Below are positions 8,253 to 16,294 of a stretch of DNA of 64,000 bases, piece by piece. The notes under the pieces were generated by a model. It saw nothing but the letters and a program-made list of their open reading frames with translations. It had not been told where the DNA came from and made no database searches. The first letter of the stretch is position 1. Each line of letters opens with the position of its first letter. Origin of the DNA: Variovorax sp. Sphag1AA (lineage in GTDB: Bacteria; Pseudomonadota; Gammaproteobacteria; Burkholderiales; Burkholderiaceae_C); assembly GCF_014192575.1 (NCBI RefSeq), contig NZ_JACHYC010000003.1, forward strand, positions 62,001-126,000, in the 5' to 3' direction. The translations under genes and the position numbers were made by a program.

Positions 8253-9154
8253 ACGCACCTGCAAGGGACTTCGTCGGCTACGGCCGCAATCGTCCCGACT
8301 TCGAATGGCCGGGCGGCCGGCGGGTCGCCGTCAGCGTGGTGGTCAACTACGAGGAAGGCGGCGAGAACTGCGTGTTGGATGGCGACGCGCACTCCGAGGT
8401 GCTCAACAGCGACGTTGCAGGTGCGGTCGCCCGGGCCGGACGCCGCAATCTGGTGGTCGAGTCGCACTACGAGTATGGAAGCCGCGTCGGTCACTGGCGC
8501 ATCCTCGACCTGCTGCAGGAGTGCAAGATCCCCGCTACTTACTTCGCGGTGTCCAGCGCACTGGAAAAGCATCCCGAGGCGGCGCGTTCGATCGTCCGGT
8601 CCGGACACGAGGTGGTGTCTCACGGCGCGCGCTGGATCGACTACGACGGCATCCCCGAAGCCACCGAGCGTGAGCACATGGTCCAGTCGCTCGATGTGCT
8701 GGAGCGCCTCTGCGGGCAGCGTCCGGTGGGTTGGTACACCGGACGGGTCAGCGCCAACACTCGTGCGCTCGCGGCGGAGCAGGGGCTCATGTACGACAGC
8801 GACGCCTACAACGACGACCTGCCTTTCTGGACGGACGTCGGCGGTCGCGCGCATCTGATCGTGCCTTACAGCTTCGACTGCAACGACATGCGCTTCGCGT
8901 CGGCGCCTGGCTTCAACACGCCGGACGATTTCACCGACCACCTGCGCCGCACGCTTGCCTGCCTGCGTCGCGAGGCCGGTCGTCGCCCAGCCATGATGTC
9001 CATCGGCCTGCACCTGCGCCTGGCAGGCCGGCCGGGCCGCGCCGAGGCGCTGCGCGAATTCCTGATGGAAGCATCGGAGTTCCCTGATGTGTGGTTTTGC
9101 CGCCGGCGCGACATCGCCGACTTCTGGTGCAGGAAGTTTCCTGCTGGCCGATGA
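8249..9154 (+). CDS. PuuE-like polysaccharide-deacetylase-fold amidohydrolase (allantoinase-like)
   Basis: A 301-residue cytoplasmic protein of the NodB-like fold in the PuuE branch. The canonical TFDDG motif is replaced by NYEEGGE, followed by SHGARWIDY, GWYTGR, DSDAYNDDLPFW and [14 protein letters not shown], all blocks typical of PuuE allantoinases. PuuE opens allantoin without the usual deacetylase metal site. The gene overlaps both neighbours by ATGA, so transporter, hydrolase and racemase-like protein are made together. No ureidoglycolate or allantoate genes are nearby, so a related cyclic amide may be the real substrate (inference). Confidence 0.8.
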   Translation: MNAPARDFVGYGRNRPDFEWPGGRRVAVSVVVNYEEGGENCVLDGDAHSEVLNSDVAGAVARAGRRNLVVESHYEYGSRVGHWRILDLLQECKIPATYFAVSSALEKHPEAARSIVRSGHEVVSHGARWIDYDGIPEATEREHMVQSLDVLERLCGQRPVGWYTGRVSANTRALAAEQGLMYDSDAYNDDLPFWTDVGGRAHLIVPYSFDCNDMRFASAPGFNTPDDFTDHLRRTLACLRREAGRRPAMMSIGLHLRLAGRPGRAEALREFLMEASEFPDVWFCRRRDIADFWCRKFPAGR

Positions 9155-9789
9155 TGAGAACGCTGTTTCTCAACCCCAACTCCAGCGACCAGATCACCGC
9201 CACGTTGCGCCGCCATATCAGCCGCTGTGGCTGGCCCGTCGAGCAGTGGGACGTTGCAAAGGTCGAAGGCGCACCGAGGATCATCGGCTCCGCGACGGAC
9301 AACGAGCAAGCGGCGCAAGCCCTCGATCGAAGCCTTCAGTCACTGTGTGCAGGCTTCGACCGGGTGGTGATGATGTCTTCGGTGGACACGGGCTACGACA
9401 TCGCCCGAAGGCACCTGAGAGATGCGGCATTCGGCTTTACTCGCAGCGTGCTCGCGCAGCGCGCCAGACTCGGGCAGAAGCTGCAGGTCATCACTTTCGA
9501 CGCCGACATGACTGCGCTGTACGAGCAAGCATTTGAGGCAACCGGTCATGCCGCGGTCGTCTCGAACTGGGAAGTGCTGGACACGACTCCGTCGGACGTC
9601 GCAAGGAACCCGAACGCTGCACTCGAACGGGTGCGCGGTCTTTGCAGCGAGCTGTCGTTCGCATCGGAACATCCGATCTTCGTGGTGGGCGCGGTCGGAC
9701 TCGACCTTGCCGCCAGCTTGCGCCAGGACGGCATGGAACGTTTGATCGATCCGGTGTCCGACCTCCTGGCCTGGTTGGGTGACGCGTAG
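9151..9789 (+). CDS. Asp/Glu/hydantoin racemase superfamily protein lacking both catalytic cysteines
   Basis: A 212-residue protein with the opening FLNPNSS of allantoin/hydantoin racemases (HyuE/HpxA type). The two active-site cysteines of this family sit in CFGDPG-like and LGCAG-like motifs. Here the first motif reads SSVDTG (Ser76) and the second VVGAVGL (Ala181), so neither cysteine is present; the three cysteines of the protein lie elsewhere (26, 66, 165). It therefore cannot use the two-cysteine racemisation mechanism. It is ATGA-coupled to the PuuE-like gene and may be a repurposed lyase, isomerase or binding protein. Confidence 0.75.
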   Translation: MMRTLFLNPNSSDQITATLRRHISRCGWPVEQWDVAKVEGAPRIIGSATDNEQAAQALDRSLQSLCAGFDRVVMMSSVDTGYDIARRHLRDAAFGFTRSVLAQRARLGQKLQVITFDADMTALYEQAFEATGHAAVVSNWEVLDTTPSDVARNPNAALERVRGLCSELSFASEHPIFVVGAVGLDLAASLRQDGMERLIDPVSDLLAWLGDA

Positions 9790-9849
9790 CCCAACCCGCG
9801 AGATCCCTTCCGATGTGGATTCGCTCGCGGCGCCTTGGCGGTATGGTCT

Positions 9850-10056
9850 GTGCGACTCGACAAGGGAGCTCGCACGAAAAACATTCTCTCCAGAAGCGTC
9901 GCGCTGACGGCATTCGTCCTTCTTGGCATGACCGCACTGCCCGTGCAGGCGCAGTGTGCGGCGCCGAAGAACGTCAGCGGAGTGTGGAAGGCAAATGATG
10001 GAGGCACATATCACCTTCATCGGATCGGCGACACCATCTGGTGGGTCGGAATGAGC
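9850..10056 (+). pseudogene. 5' remnant of a small secreted-protein gene
   Basis: Reading from a GTG at 9850 (or TTG 9835) gives a convincing signal peptide (NILSRSVALTAFVLLGMTA...VQAQC). A conserved-looking segment, GVWKANDGGTYHLHRIGDT then IWWVGMS, follows. After about 10056 the frame continues only as arginine/serine-rich sequence into the M19 gene. The piece looks like the front of a secreted beta-rich protein whose 3' half was deleted. The rest of the 359-base gap 9790-10148 contains nothing else I can support apart from the M19 promoter region. Confidence 0.5.
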
Positions 10057-10148
10057 GCAGTAGAGCAGCTTCCGCGGCGGCTGCTTTGCGTTGAACCGCC
10101 AGTGCTAAGCTCCCGCGCTTTCGGCGTCGTCGCTGGCGCCGGTCTTCC

Positions 10149-11309
10149 ATGCGCAAGTTTCTCTTCGCGCTCGCGGTCCTCGTTCTCGTCGCCGCCGCGG
10201 CGTTCTTCTTCTACCTGCCCAAGCGGATCGATGCCGGAATGAACGGTGTGGCGATGAAGCCACCCTACACCGCCAGCGACCGGGCTCGCGCATTGCACCA
10301 ACGACTCTTCGTCGCGGACTTGCACGACGATGCGTTCCTGTGGTCGCGCGACTTGCTGGAGCGCCATGACTACGGCCATGTCGATCTGCCTAGGCTCGAA
10401 GATGGCAGCGTGGGGCTTCAGGTATTCGCAACCGTCACCAAGTCACCGCGCGGGCAGAACTTCGACAGCAATCCTTCCGACACCGACACCATCACCGCAC
10501 TGGCCATTGCGCAGCGCTGGCCGCCTCGCACCTGGAACAGCCTGCTGGAGCGTGCCCTCTACCAGAGTGAGAGGCTGCATGCCGCGGCTGCCGCCAGCGG
10601 TGGGCGCATGCAGGTGGTGCACACGCGCGCCGAGTTGAGCGACGTACTGAAGGATGCGCGTCCGGTCGGCGGACGCATGGCTGCGGTGCTAGCGACCGAA
10701 GGCCTGCATCCGCTGGAAGGCCGCATCGAGAACGTCGACCGCATGTACGACGCGGGCTTTCGGATCATGGGGCTGACGCACTTCTTCGACAACGAGATCG
10801 GCGGCTCGGCGCATGGACTGACCAAGGGCGGCCTGACGCCGCTGGGCAAGCAGGTGGTCAAGCGCCTCGAAGAGAAGAAGATGATCGTGGACCTGGCGCA
10901 TGCCTCGCCGCGCGTGATCGACGATGTGCTGGCGCAGGCCACGCGCCCGGTGATCGTCTCGCATACCGGTGTGCAGGGCACCTGTCCCGGCCCGCGCAAT
11001 CTGAGCGACAAGCACATCCGCGGCATCGCCGCGACCGGGGGTCTGATCGGCATCGGCTACTTCAACGGTGCGGTCTGTGCACTCGACATCCCGGCCATCG
11101 TGAAGGCCATGCGCTACACGGCGGACTTGGTGGGTGTTCAGCACGTGGCGCTGGGCTCGGACTTTGACGGTGCGACGCGAACCGCCATCGACACCACCGG
11201 CCTGGTGCTGATCACTCAAGCACTGCTGGATGCGCACTTCACCGACGATGAAGTGGTCGCCATCATGGGCGGGAACGTGCGCCGCCTGCTGCTGCAACTG
11301 TTGCCGTGA
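10149..11309 (+). CDS. Membrane dipeptidase, peptidase family M19
   Basis: A 386-residue zinc dipeptidase anchored by one N-terminal helix (residues 4-22), so the catalytic domain is probably periplasmic. Family M19 motifs are in place: DLHDD (His59, Asp61), bridging glutamate in LATEGLHP, the two metal histidines around LTHFFDN and VSHTGV, GSDFDG and a closing GGNVRRLL. Members hydrolyse dipeptides, including those with D-residues, and some beta-lactams. It stands alone and converges with the DUF3237 gene three bases downstream. Confidence 0.9.
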   Translation: MRKFLFALAVLVLVAAAAFFFYLPKRIDAGMNGVAMKPPYTASDRARALHQRLFVADLHDDAFLWSRDLLERHDYGHVDLPRLEDGSVGLQVFATVTKSPRGQNFDSNPSDTDTITALAIAQRWPPRTWNSLLERALYQSERLHAAAAASGGRMQVVHTRAELSDVLKDARPVGGRMAAVLATEGLHPLEGRIENVDRMYDAGFRIMGLTHFFDNEIGGSAHGLTKGGLTPLGKQVVKRLEEKKMIVDLAHASPRVIDDVLAQATRPVIVSHTGVQGTCPGPRNLSDKHIRGIAATGGLIGIGYFNGAVCALDIPAIVKAMRYTADLVGVQHVALGSDFDGATRTAIDTTGLVLITQALLDAHFTDDEVVAIMGGNVRRLLLQLLP

Positions 11310-11312
11310 GTA

Positions 11313-11900
11313 CTAGAGAACCTTGAAGGCCCGAATGACCACTGCGGCGCGCTGAGGGCGCAAGCTGTTCAGCGTGCCGACGTAGACGAAGTCGTTGAGC
11401 CACCCGTAGCGGCCCTCGGGCGCTGTCAGTTCGATGTTCGAGTAGACGTACGGCGGCGCATCCTTGGGTCGGCGCGAAAGCACGCGGTTGCGCACGGAGA
11501 TGATCACGCCGTCTTCCGTCTGCAGCTCATAGATCGCATCGAGCGCGACCGACCCGTCGCGGCGTACCAGTTGCCTGTCTGCGCCGCCGGGTACCACGAT
11601 GCCACGCAGGCCGGGTCCCTCGAAGGTCCCTCCCGTGATCGGCACCATGCGGCGCTCGCCGAAAGGTGACATGCCCAGTTGCACTGTCGGCGCGAGGTCG
11701 ACGACCGATTCATAGACGAACTCCGTCTTCGGCACGACCATCGGGATCGTGGCTGTGGTGGCCGTCGCAGGAAGGGCGGAAGGGGCAGCATCCGCCGCGT
11801 GTGCTGCCCCTGTGCCTGCGCCCGCGGCCATGCCGATGATGAGGATGTTTCGGCGCGAGGGCTTCCAGGGGGAAGAGGGCAGGTCGAGTGGGGAAGGCAT
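11313..11900 (-). CDS. Exported DUF3237 family protein
   Basis: A 195-residue protein with an N-terminal export signal containing a twin arginine (SRRNILIIGMAAGAG) and an AHA cleavage site, so Tat export is likely. The mature part is the DUF3237 beta-barrel: FVYESVVDLAPTVQLG, PITGGTFEGPGLRG, VVPGGADRQLVRRDG, LDAIYELQTEDG and YVGTLN. Lipocalin-like folds of this family have no firm function. ATG 11900 has CGGAGAC upstream. It diverges from the sensor kinase gene across a perfect palindrome. Confidence 0.8.
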   Translation of the reverse strand: MPSPLDLPSSPWKPSRRNILIIGMAAGAGTGAAHAADAAPSALPATATTATIPMVVPKTEFVYESVVDLAPTVQLGMSPFGERRMVPITGGTFEGPGLRGIVVPGGADRQLVRRDGSVALDAIYELQTEDGVIISVRNRVLSRRPKDAPPYVYSNIELTAPEGRYGWLNDFVYVGTLNSLRPQRAAVVIRAFKVL

Positions 11901-11931
11901 TCTTGTCTCCGTTGAGTGAGGGTCCGATTAA

Positions 11932-11948
11932 GGTTATGCGTCATAACC
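11932..11948. promoter_or_regulatory. Perfect 17-base palindrome, candidate operator
   Basis: GGTTATG-CGT-CATAACC reads identically on both strands with only a three-base centre. It lies 32 bases upstream of the DUF3237 start and 73 bases upstream of the sensor kinase start, the right place to control either promoter. The shape suits a GntR, MarR or TetR dimer. No such regulator is encoded next to it. Confidence 0.5.
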
Positions 11949-12020
11949 ATCACAAGGGGCAATGATCGGCGCCGCCGTGGTTCGCAGGCGTAAGGATTTG
12001 TTGCTAAAGTCGCCCGCGCA

Positions 12021-13904
12021 ATGCGTCGACAACTAAGAGCGCTGCAGTGGCGCCTGTTCACACTGATATTGGCGGTTCTCGGACTTGGGTGGGGCGCTTC
12101 CGCGCACGCCCTGACGGTGATCGAGGAAGCAGCGCTCACCCTGACCCGGCACGGCGACGCGCCCGTCGAGGCGCAGAAGCCCCAGACCGTGACCTTGCCC
12201 TATCACTGGGATCAGCGACAAGGCGCGGTCGATGGCGAAGCGCGATTTGCGTTCGACGTTCCCGTGGCGAACCCAGGCGAGCCGGTGGCGCTGTTCGTGC
12301 CTCGTGTGGGCAACAGCTTCCGGGTGCTGGTCGACGGCCAGGAACTGGCGCGCTTCGGCGCGATCCCGCCGGGGCCCTACGACGATGCTGCCTTCGCGCC
12401 TCAGTATTTCGAGCTGCCTCCCTCGCGCTCGGCGTCACCGCAGCGCGTCGAAGTGATCATCGCGGCGCAGGCAGCGCGTCAGGGCGGGTTGTCGCCGATC
12501 GTCGCGGGCAGCGTGGACGAGATTCGTCCACTGTATGAGCGCGCCGAGTTCTGGCAGATCAGTGGCGGGCGCTTCATCGCCATAGTGAGCGGCGTGCTGG
12601 GCACGCTGTCGCTGCTGGTGTGGCTGCGCCAGCGCGAATCCATCTACCTCTACTACGGGCTGGGCGAGCTCCTGTGGTCCGTGCAGACGGTGCGCGTGCT
12701 GTTCACGCACGCGCCGCTGCCCTGGCCCTGGTGGGGCGTGGTGCCGCTTGCGGCCTTCCAGGCTGCGATACCGCTGCTGTGTCGCTTCGCGCTGGCCGTG
12801 GTCGGGCGGGACGATACCCGGCTGGCGCGCTTCCTGGGCCTGATGGCGTGGTGCGCACCGATCGCGGCCGCGCTGGGCATCATGGTCCCGTGGTTGTGGG
12901 TGATGCCGCTGTGGCATGTGCTCAACCTCCTCGTCGGGCTGGGAATGATGGTCACCGTGTTGCGCGTGGCACGCCGCAGTGCCGTGCTGGAGCATCGCGT
13001 GCTCGCCGTCGCGGTGGTGCTGGTCGTGCTGTGCGGGGCGCGCGACACCTGGGTGATGCACTCGTCGCCGCAGGCCTACGAGATGGTGCCGTGGATCCGC
13101 TTCGCCTGGGTTGGCTTCGCGATCTCGTTGGGCTGGGTGATCGCCGAACGCATGCGCAAGGACGCTCGGACGATGGCGGGAATGAACGCTTCGCTGGAGG
13201 CGCAGCTTGTGGAACGCAACGCAGCCCTGGAGGCCGCATTTGCGCGGGAACGAGACGGCGAGAAGGCGCGCGGTGCGCTGGAGGAGCGTCAGCGCGTGAT
13301 GCGGGACCTCCACGATGGCCTCGGCGCGCAACTCGTCGGTCTTCTGCGGATGGCCCAGCAGCCCGCAACGGCTCGCGAGGATGTCACGCAGCATCTGCGC
13401 GATGCCGTGGATCAGCTCAAGCTGACGGTGGACGCCATGCATGACGGCGAGGGCGATGTGGCTTCCGCCCTGGGCACCGTGCGCTACCGTCTTGCGCCGC
13501 GCCTGGAGGCCGCGGGCATCGATCTGCATTGGGATGTGAATCCTCTGCCGACGATGCCAGGCTGGAGTGTTCGCGAGTCGCACCAGATGCAGATGCTGCT
13601 GTTCGAGGCGTTCTCGAACATGATGACTCACTCAGGGGCAACGAGGGCTGACCTGAGGGCGCGATTGATGCCCGCCGGAGGTGCGGCGGGCGATGTCATC
13701 GAGGTCGAGCTCCTCGACAACGGCCGCGGCTTCGATACGAACGTCGTCTCGGCCGGCAGGGGGCTGGCGAACATGCGCACCCGCGCTGCTGCGCTGGGTG
13801 CCACGCTCACGATCCGCTCGCGGCCCGGCGAGACTTGCCTGCACTTGCGCCTGCCGGTGCCGGCGCAACCGGCCGCCAATCAGGCCGTCGGCCTGACGTT
13901 CTGA
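12021..13904 (+). CDS. Orphan 7TMR-DISM sensor histidine kinase (HisKA_3 type)
   Basis: A 627-residue kinase. After a signal sequence (to ~30), residues ~35-170 form a periplasmic jelly-roll-like DISM domain (VALFVPRVGNSFRVLVDG). Seven membrane helices span ~180-380. A coiled stretch then leads to the HisKA_3 box RVMRDLHDGLGAQLVG with His431, and a HATPase end with DNGRGFD and AGRGLANMRTRAAALG. Such kinases normally phosphorylate NarL-type regulators, but none is adjacent. The 3' end overlaps the flavin oxidase gene by 25 bases, tail to tail. Confidence 0.9.
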   Translation: MRRQLRALQWRLFTLILAVLGLGWGASAHALTVIEEAALTLTRHGDAPVEAQKPQTVTLPYHWDQRQGAVDGEARFAFDVPVANPGEPVALFVPRVGNSFRVLVDGQELARFGAIPPGPYDDAAFAPQYFELPPSRSASPQRVEVIIAAQAARQGGLSPIVAGSVDEIRPLYERAEFWQISGGRFIAIVSGVLGTLSLLVWLRQRESIYLYYGLGELLWSVQTVRVLFTHAPLPWPWWGVVPLAAFQAAIPLLCRFALAVVGRDDTRLARFLGLMAWCAPIAAALGIMVPWLWVMPLWHVLNLLVGLGMMVTVLRVARRSAVLEHRVLAVAVVLVVLCGARDTWVMHSSPQAYEMVPWIRFAWVGFAISLGWVIAERMRKDARTMAGMNASLEAQLVERNAALEAAFARERDGEKARGALEERQRVMRDLHDGLGAQLVGLLRMAQQPATAREDVTQHLRDAVDQLKLTVDAMHDGEGDVASALGTVRYRLAPRLEAAGIDLHWDVNPLPTMPGWSVRESHQMQMLLFEAFSNMMTHSGATRADLRARLMPAGGAAGDVIEVELLDNGRGFDTNVVSAGRGLANMRTRAAALGATLTIRSRPGETCLHLRLPVPAQPAANQAVGLTF

Positions 13905-15250
13905 TTGAGGCGGAAGAAATTGGTCGGGTCGTATTTGTTCTTCAGCGCGACGAGCCGCGCATAGTTCTCGCCATAGGCCGCACGGACGCGATCCTCGCCC
14001 TCATCGCCAAGGTTGTTGGCGTAGACGCCGCCGGTGGAGTACGGGCTGACGGCGCTCCACAGCTCGCGTGCCCATTGGATGTTGGCCTGGTCGTCAGCCG
14101 GACTGTCCCAGACAGCGAGAGGGAAGCAGTCGTACAGCGCGTCGCGATTCGCATAGGGGGACTCGGAAGACGGGACGCGGGCGATTGCGCCGCCAACCTG
14201 CTGGAAGACCAGCAGCGCGGACGGCGACGGCGCCTTCGGGTAGACCTCCAGAATCGCGTCGATGGCGCCGTCGCTGATCTCGCGAAGGAACTGCGCCTTC
14301 CAGTAGTAGCGACGTCCGCGCGGAAAGAGCGTGTCGCCGGCAGACTGGATCTGCAGGTAGGGGCGTGGTTCGAGGCTGCTCTCGATGGGCGAACCGAACT
14401 TCAGGAGCGGTTCGAGGGCATCCCGGCCGGCTTCGGGATGGCCGATGTAGCAGGCCGTGATGTTGAAGGCTCGTTCGCCCGTCGGAAGAGTGATGAGGCC
14501 CGCGTCGACACTGAGTTCGTCGGCGGCCCTGCGGGAGAACTCATGGAAGAACTTGATCGCACCGCGAGCGTGGTCGTAGCGATGAAGGACTGAGCCGACC
14601 AGCAGATTGGGGCCGACGGCATGAAGTTGGTATTCAAACGCCGTGACGATGCCGAAGTTGCCGCCCCCGCCTCGCAATCCCCAGAACAGGTCGGCGTGTT
14701 CGGAGGCGCTGGTGTGCAGCAGACGACCATCGGCGGTCACGACGTCTGCAGCGATGAGGTTGTCGCAGGTCAGCCCGTACTTGCGGCCGAGCTTGCCGAA
14801 ACCACCGCCGAGCGTCAGCCCGGCAATGCCGGTGTCGCTGTTGACGCCCATCGTCGTTGCCAGGCCGTGAGCCTGCGTCGCCGTATCGAATTCGCCGAGG
14901 CTGAGACCTGCCTCGGCTCGTGCGACGCGGTGCACGGGATCCACCTCGATTGCCTTCATGCGGGACAGGTCGATGACGATTCCGTCGTCGCAGACCGAAA
15001 GCCCTGCGACGTTGTGGCCGCCGCTTCGAACGGCAACCTGACGGTTCGTGGCGCGGGCGAAGCGCACGGTCTCGATGACGTCGTCGGCATGGGTGCAATA
15101 GACGATCGCTGCAGGTCGCTTGTCGACCGCTCCGTTCCAGACCTTGCGGGCCTCGTCGTAGCCGGTGTCCAAGGGCTGGACGAGCTTGCCCCTCAGATGC
15201 TGCAGGAGCCGATCAATCGCCGGCGCGTCCGTTTGTCGCTTCGCGTCCAT
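13880..15250 (-). CDS. FAD-linked oxidase, berberine-bridge-enzyme-like
   Basis: A 456-residue flavoenzyme of the PCMH/BBE type. RSGGHNVAG supplies the flavin-linking His79; TLGGGFGKLGRKYGL and DVVTADG complete the FAD domain; the C-terminal BBE element ends in ENYARLVALKNKYDPTNFFRLNQN. The second covalent cysteine of bicovalent members, expected in a CP-VG motif before the GGG block, is replaced (ATTMGVNSDTG), so attachment through histidine only is predicted. No signal peptide. The family oxidises sugars or secondary metabolites. The divergent LysR gene is its probable regulator. Confidence 0.85.
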   Translation of the reverse strand: MDAKRQTDAPAIDRLLQHLRGKLVQPLDTGYDEARKVWNGAVDKRPAAIVYCTHADDVIETVRFARATNRQVAVRSGGHNVAGLSVCDDGIVIDLSRMKAIEVDPVHRVARAEAGLSLGEFDTATQAHGLATTMGVNSDTGIAGLTLGGGFGKLGRKYGLTCDNLIAADVVTADGRLLHTSASEHADLFWGLRGGGGNFGIVTAFEYQLHAVGPNLLVGSVLHRYDHARGAIKFFHEFSRRAADELSVDAGLITLPTGERAFNITACYIGHPEAGRDALEPLLKFGSPIESSLEPRPYLQIQSAGDTLFPRGRRYYWKAQFLREISDGAIDAILEVYPKAPSPSALLVFQQVGGAIARVPSSESPYANRDALYDCFPLAVWDSPADDQANIQWARELWSAVSPYSTGGVYANNLGDEGEDRVRAAYGENYARLVALKNKYDPTNFFRLNQNVRPTA

Positions 15251-15331
15251 CGATGTTGCCCTCCGTTCTTGGCGGACTGGATGCTCTCACGCTGGGGAAC
15301 GCCGCCGCAAACTCGAAGATCTCAGGTGTCG

Positions 15332-15348
15332 GATGAGAAGAATTCATC
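15332..15348. promoter_or_regulatory. LysR-type T-N11-A inverted repeat
   Basis: GATGA-N7-TCATC (15332-15336 and 15344-15348) contains a T-N11-A core, the usual LysR recognition layout. It lies only 12 bases before the LysR start and in the 110-base gap shared with the flavin oxidase gene. It could repress the LysR gene and activate the oxidase. Confidence 0.45.
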
Positions 15349-15360
15349 TAGAGTGCCCGC

Positions 15361-16266
15361 ATGAGAAAGCTCCCGCCGCTCCGCGCGCTGCACGCCTTCG
15401 AGGCCGCTGCGCGACATGGCAGCTTCAAGGCTGCAGCGGAGGAACTGAGCGTCACGCCGACCGCGATCAGCCACCAGATCCGCCTGCTGGAAGAGACCTG
15501 CGGTCGGCCGTTGTTCCAGCGGCGTCCGCGACCCCTTGTACTGACGAGTGCGGGCGCAAGGCTGTTTCCGGCTCTGCGCGATGGCTTCGATGTCCTTGCC
15601 GGCGCAGTTGCTGCGCTGTCGGAACCCGAGGCACACCCACCCTTGCGAGTCACGAGTCCAAGCGCCTTCGCAAGTCGATGGCTGGTGCCGCGTCTGCCGA
15701 AGTGGCGCGAAGCCAACCCCATGCAGCCCCTGGAGATCATCGGGACAGACGCTGTGCTCGACCTCCGCTCCGGCGCTGCCGACGTGGCGATCCGCTACGC
15801 GCGCAGGCCGCCAGTCGACTTTGCCGCGCACGAGATCTGTCGCGACACGTTCTTTCCGGTGTGCAGTCCGGGCCTGCTGGCGAACGATGGCGGAGCCATC
15901 CAGCGCGTGGCCGATCTTCTGCGTCTGCCGTTGATCCATTTCGACTGGATGAGCCGCGACCCGGACGCCCCCACGTGGAGGCAGTGGCTGACGGTGGCGC
16001 GCTCCATCGATCCCGACCTGGACACCGACAGGGCCTGGGACCTGAGCTTTCGCGAAGAGATCCATGCGATCGATGCCGTCGTCGCCGGGCAGGGGGTCGC
16101 GATCTGCAGCGACATCGTCGTCAGCCGGGAGTTGAACAGCGGGGCCCTCGTCAAGGCGCATCCGCTGGCGCTGCCCGGCTATGGCTTCTACGTACTCTCG
16201 ATACCGCACAGTTCGCGGGCCGCGACGATCGAACTGTTCTCGAACTGGATGAGGTCCGTCATTTGA
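15361..16266 (+). CDS. LysR-family regulator, GcvA-like
   Basis: A 301-residue regulator that starts MRKLPPLRALHAFEAAARHGS, the characteristic GcvA/AmpR-type opening. The helix-turn-helix is FKAAAEELSVTPTAISHQI, and the effector domain includes SPSAFASRWLVPRLPKW and AVVAGQGVAI. GcvA-like proteins in this phylum control many local targets, so the glycine system is not implied. The divergent BBE-like oxidase is the obvious target. A small membrane protein follows 28 bases downstream and may share the transcript. Confidence 0.9.
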   Translation: MRKLPPLRALHAFEAAARHGSFKAAAEELSVTPTAISHQIRLLEETCGRPLFQRRPRPLVLTSAGARLFPALRDGFDVLAGAVAALSEPEAHPPLRVTSPSAFASRWLVPRLPKWREANPMQPLEIIGTDAVLDLRSGAADVAIRYARRPPVDFAAHEICRDTFFPVCSPGLLANDGGAIQRVADLLRLPLIHFDWMSRDPDAPTWRQWLTVARSIDPDLDTDRAWDLSFREEIHAIDAVVAGQGVAICSDIVVSRELNSGALVKAHPLALPGYGFYVLSIPHSSRAATIELFSNWMRSVI

Positions 16267-16294
16267 GTGGCCGCATGAGAAGGAGAATGCGCTG

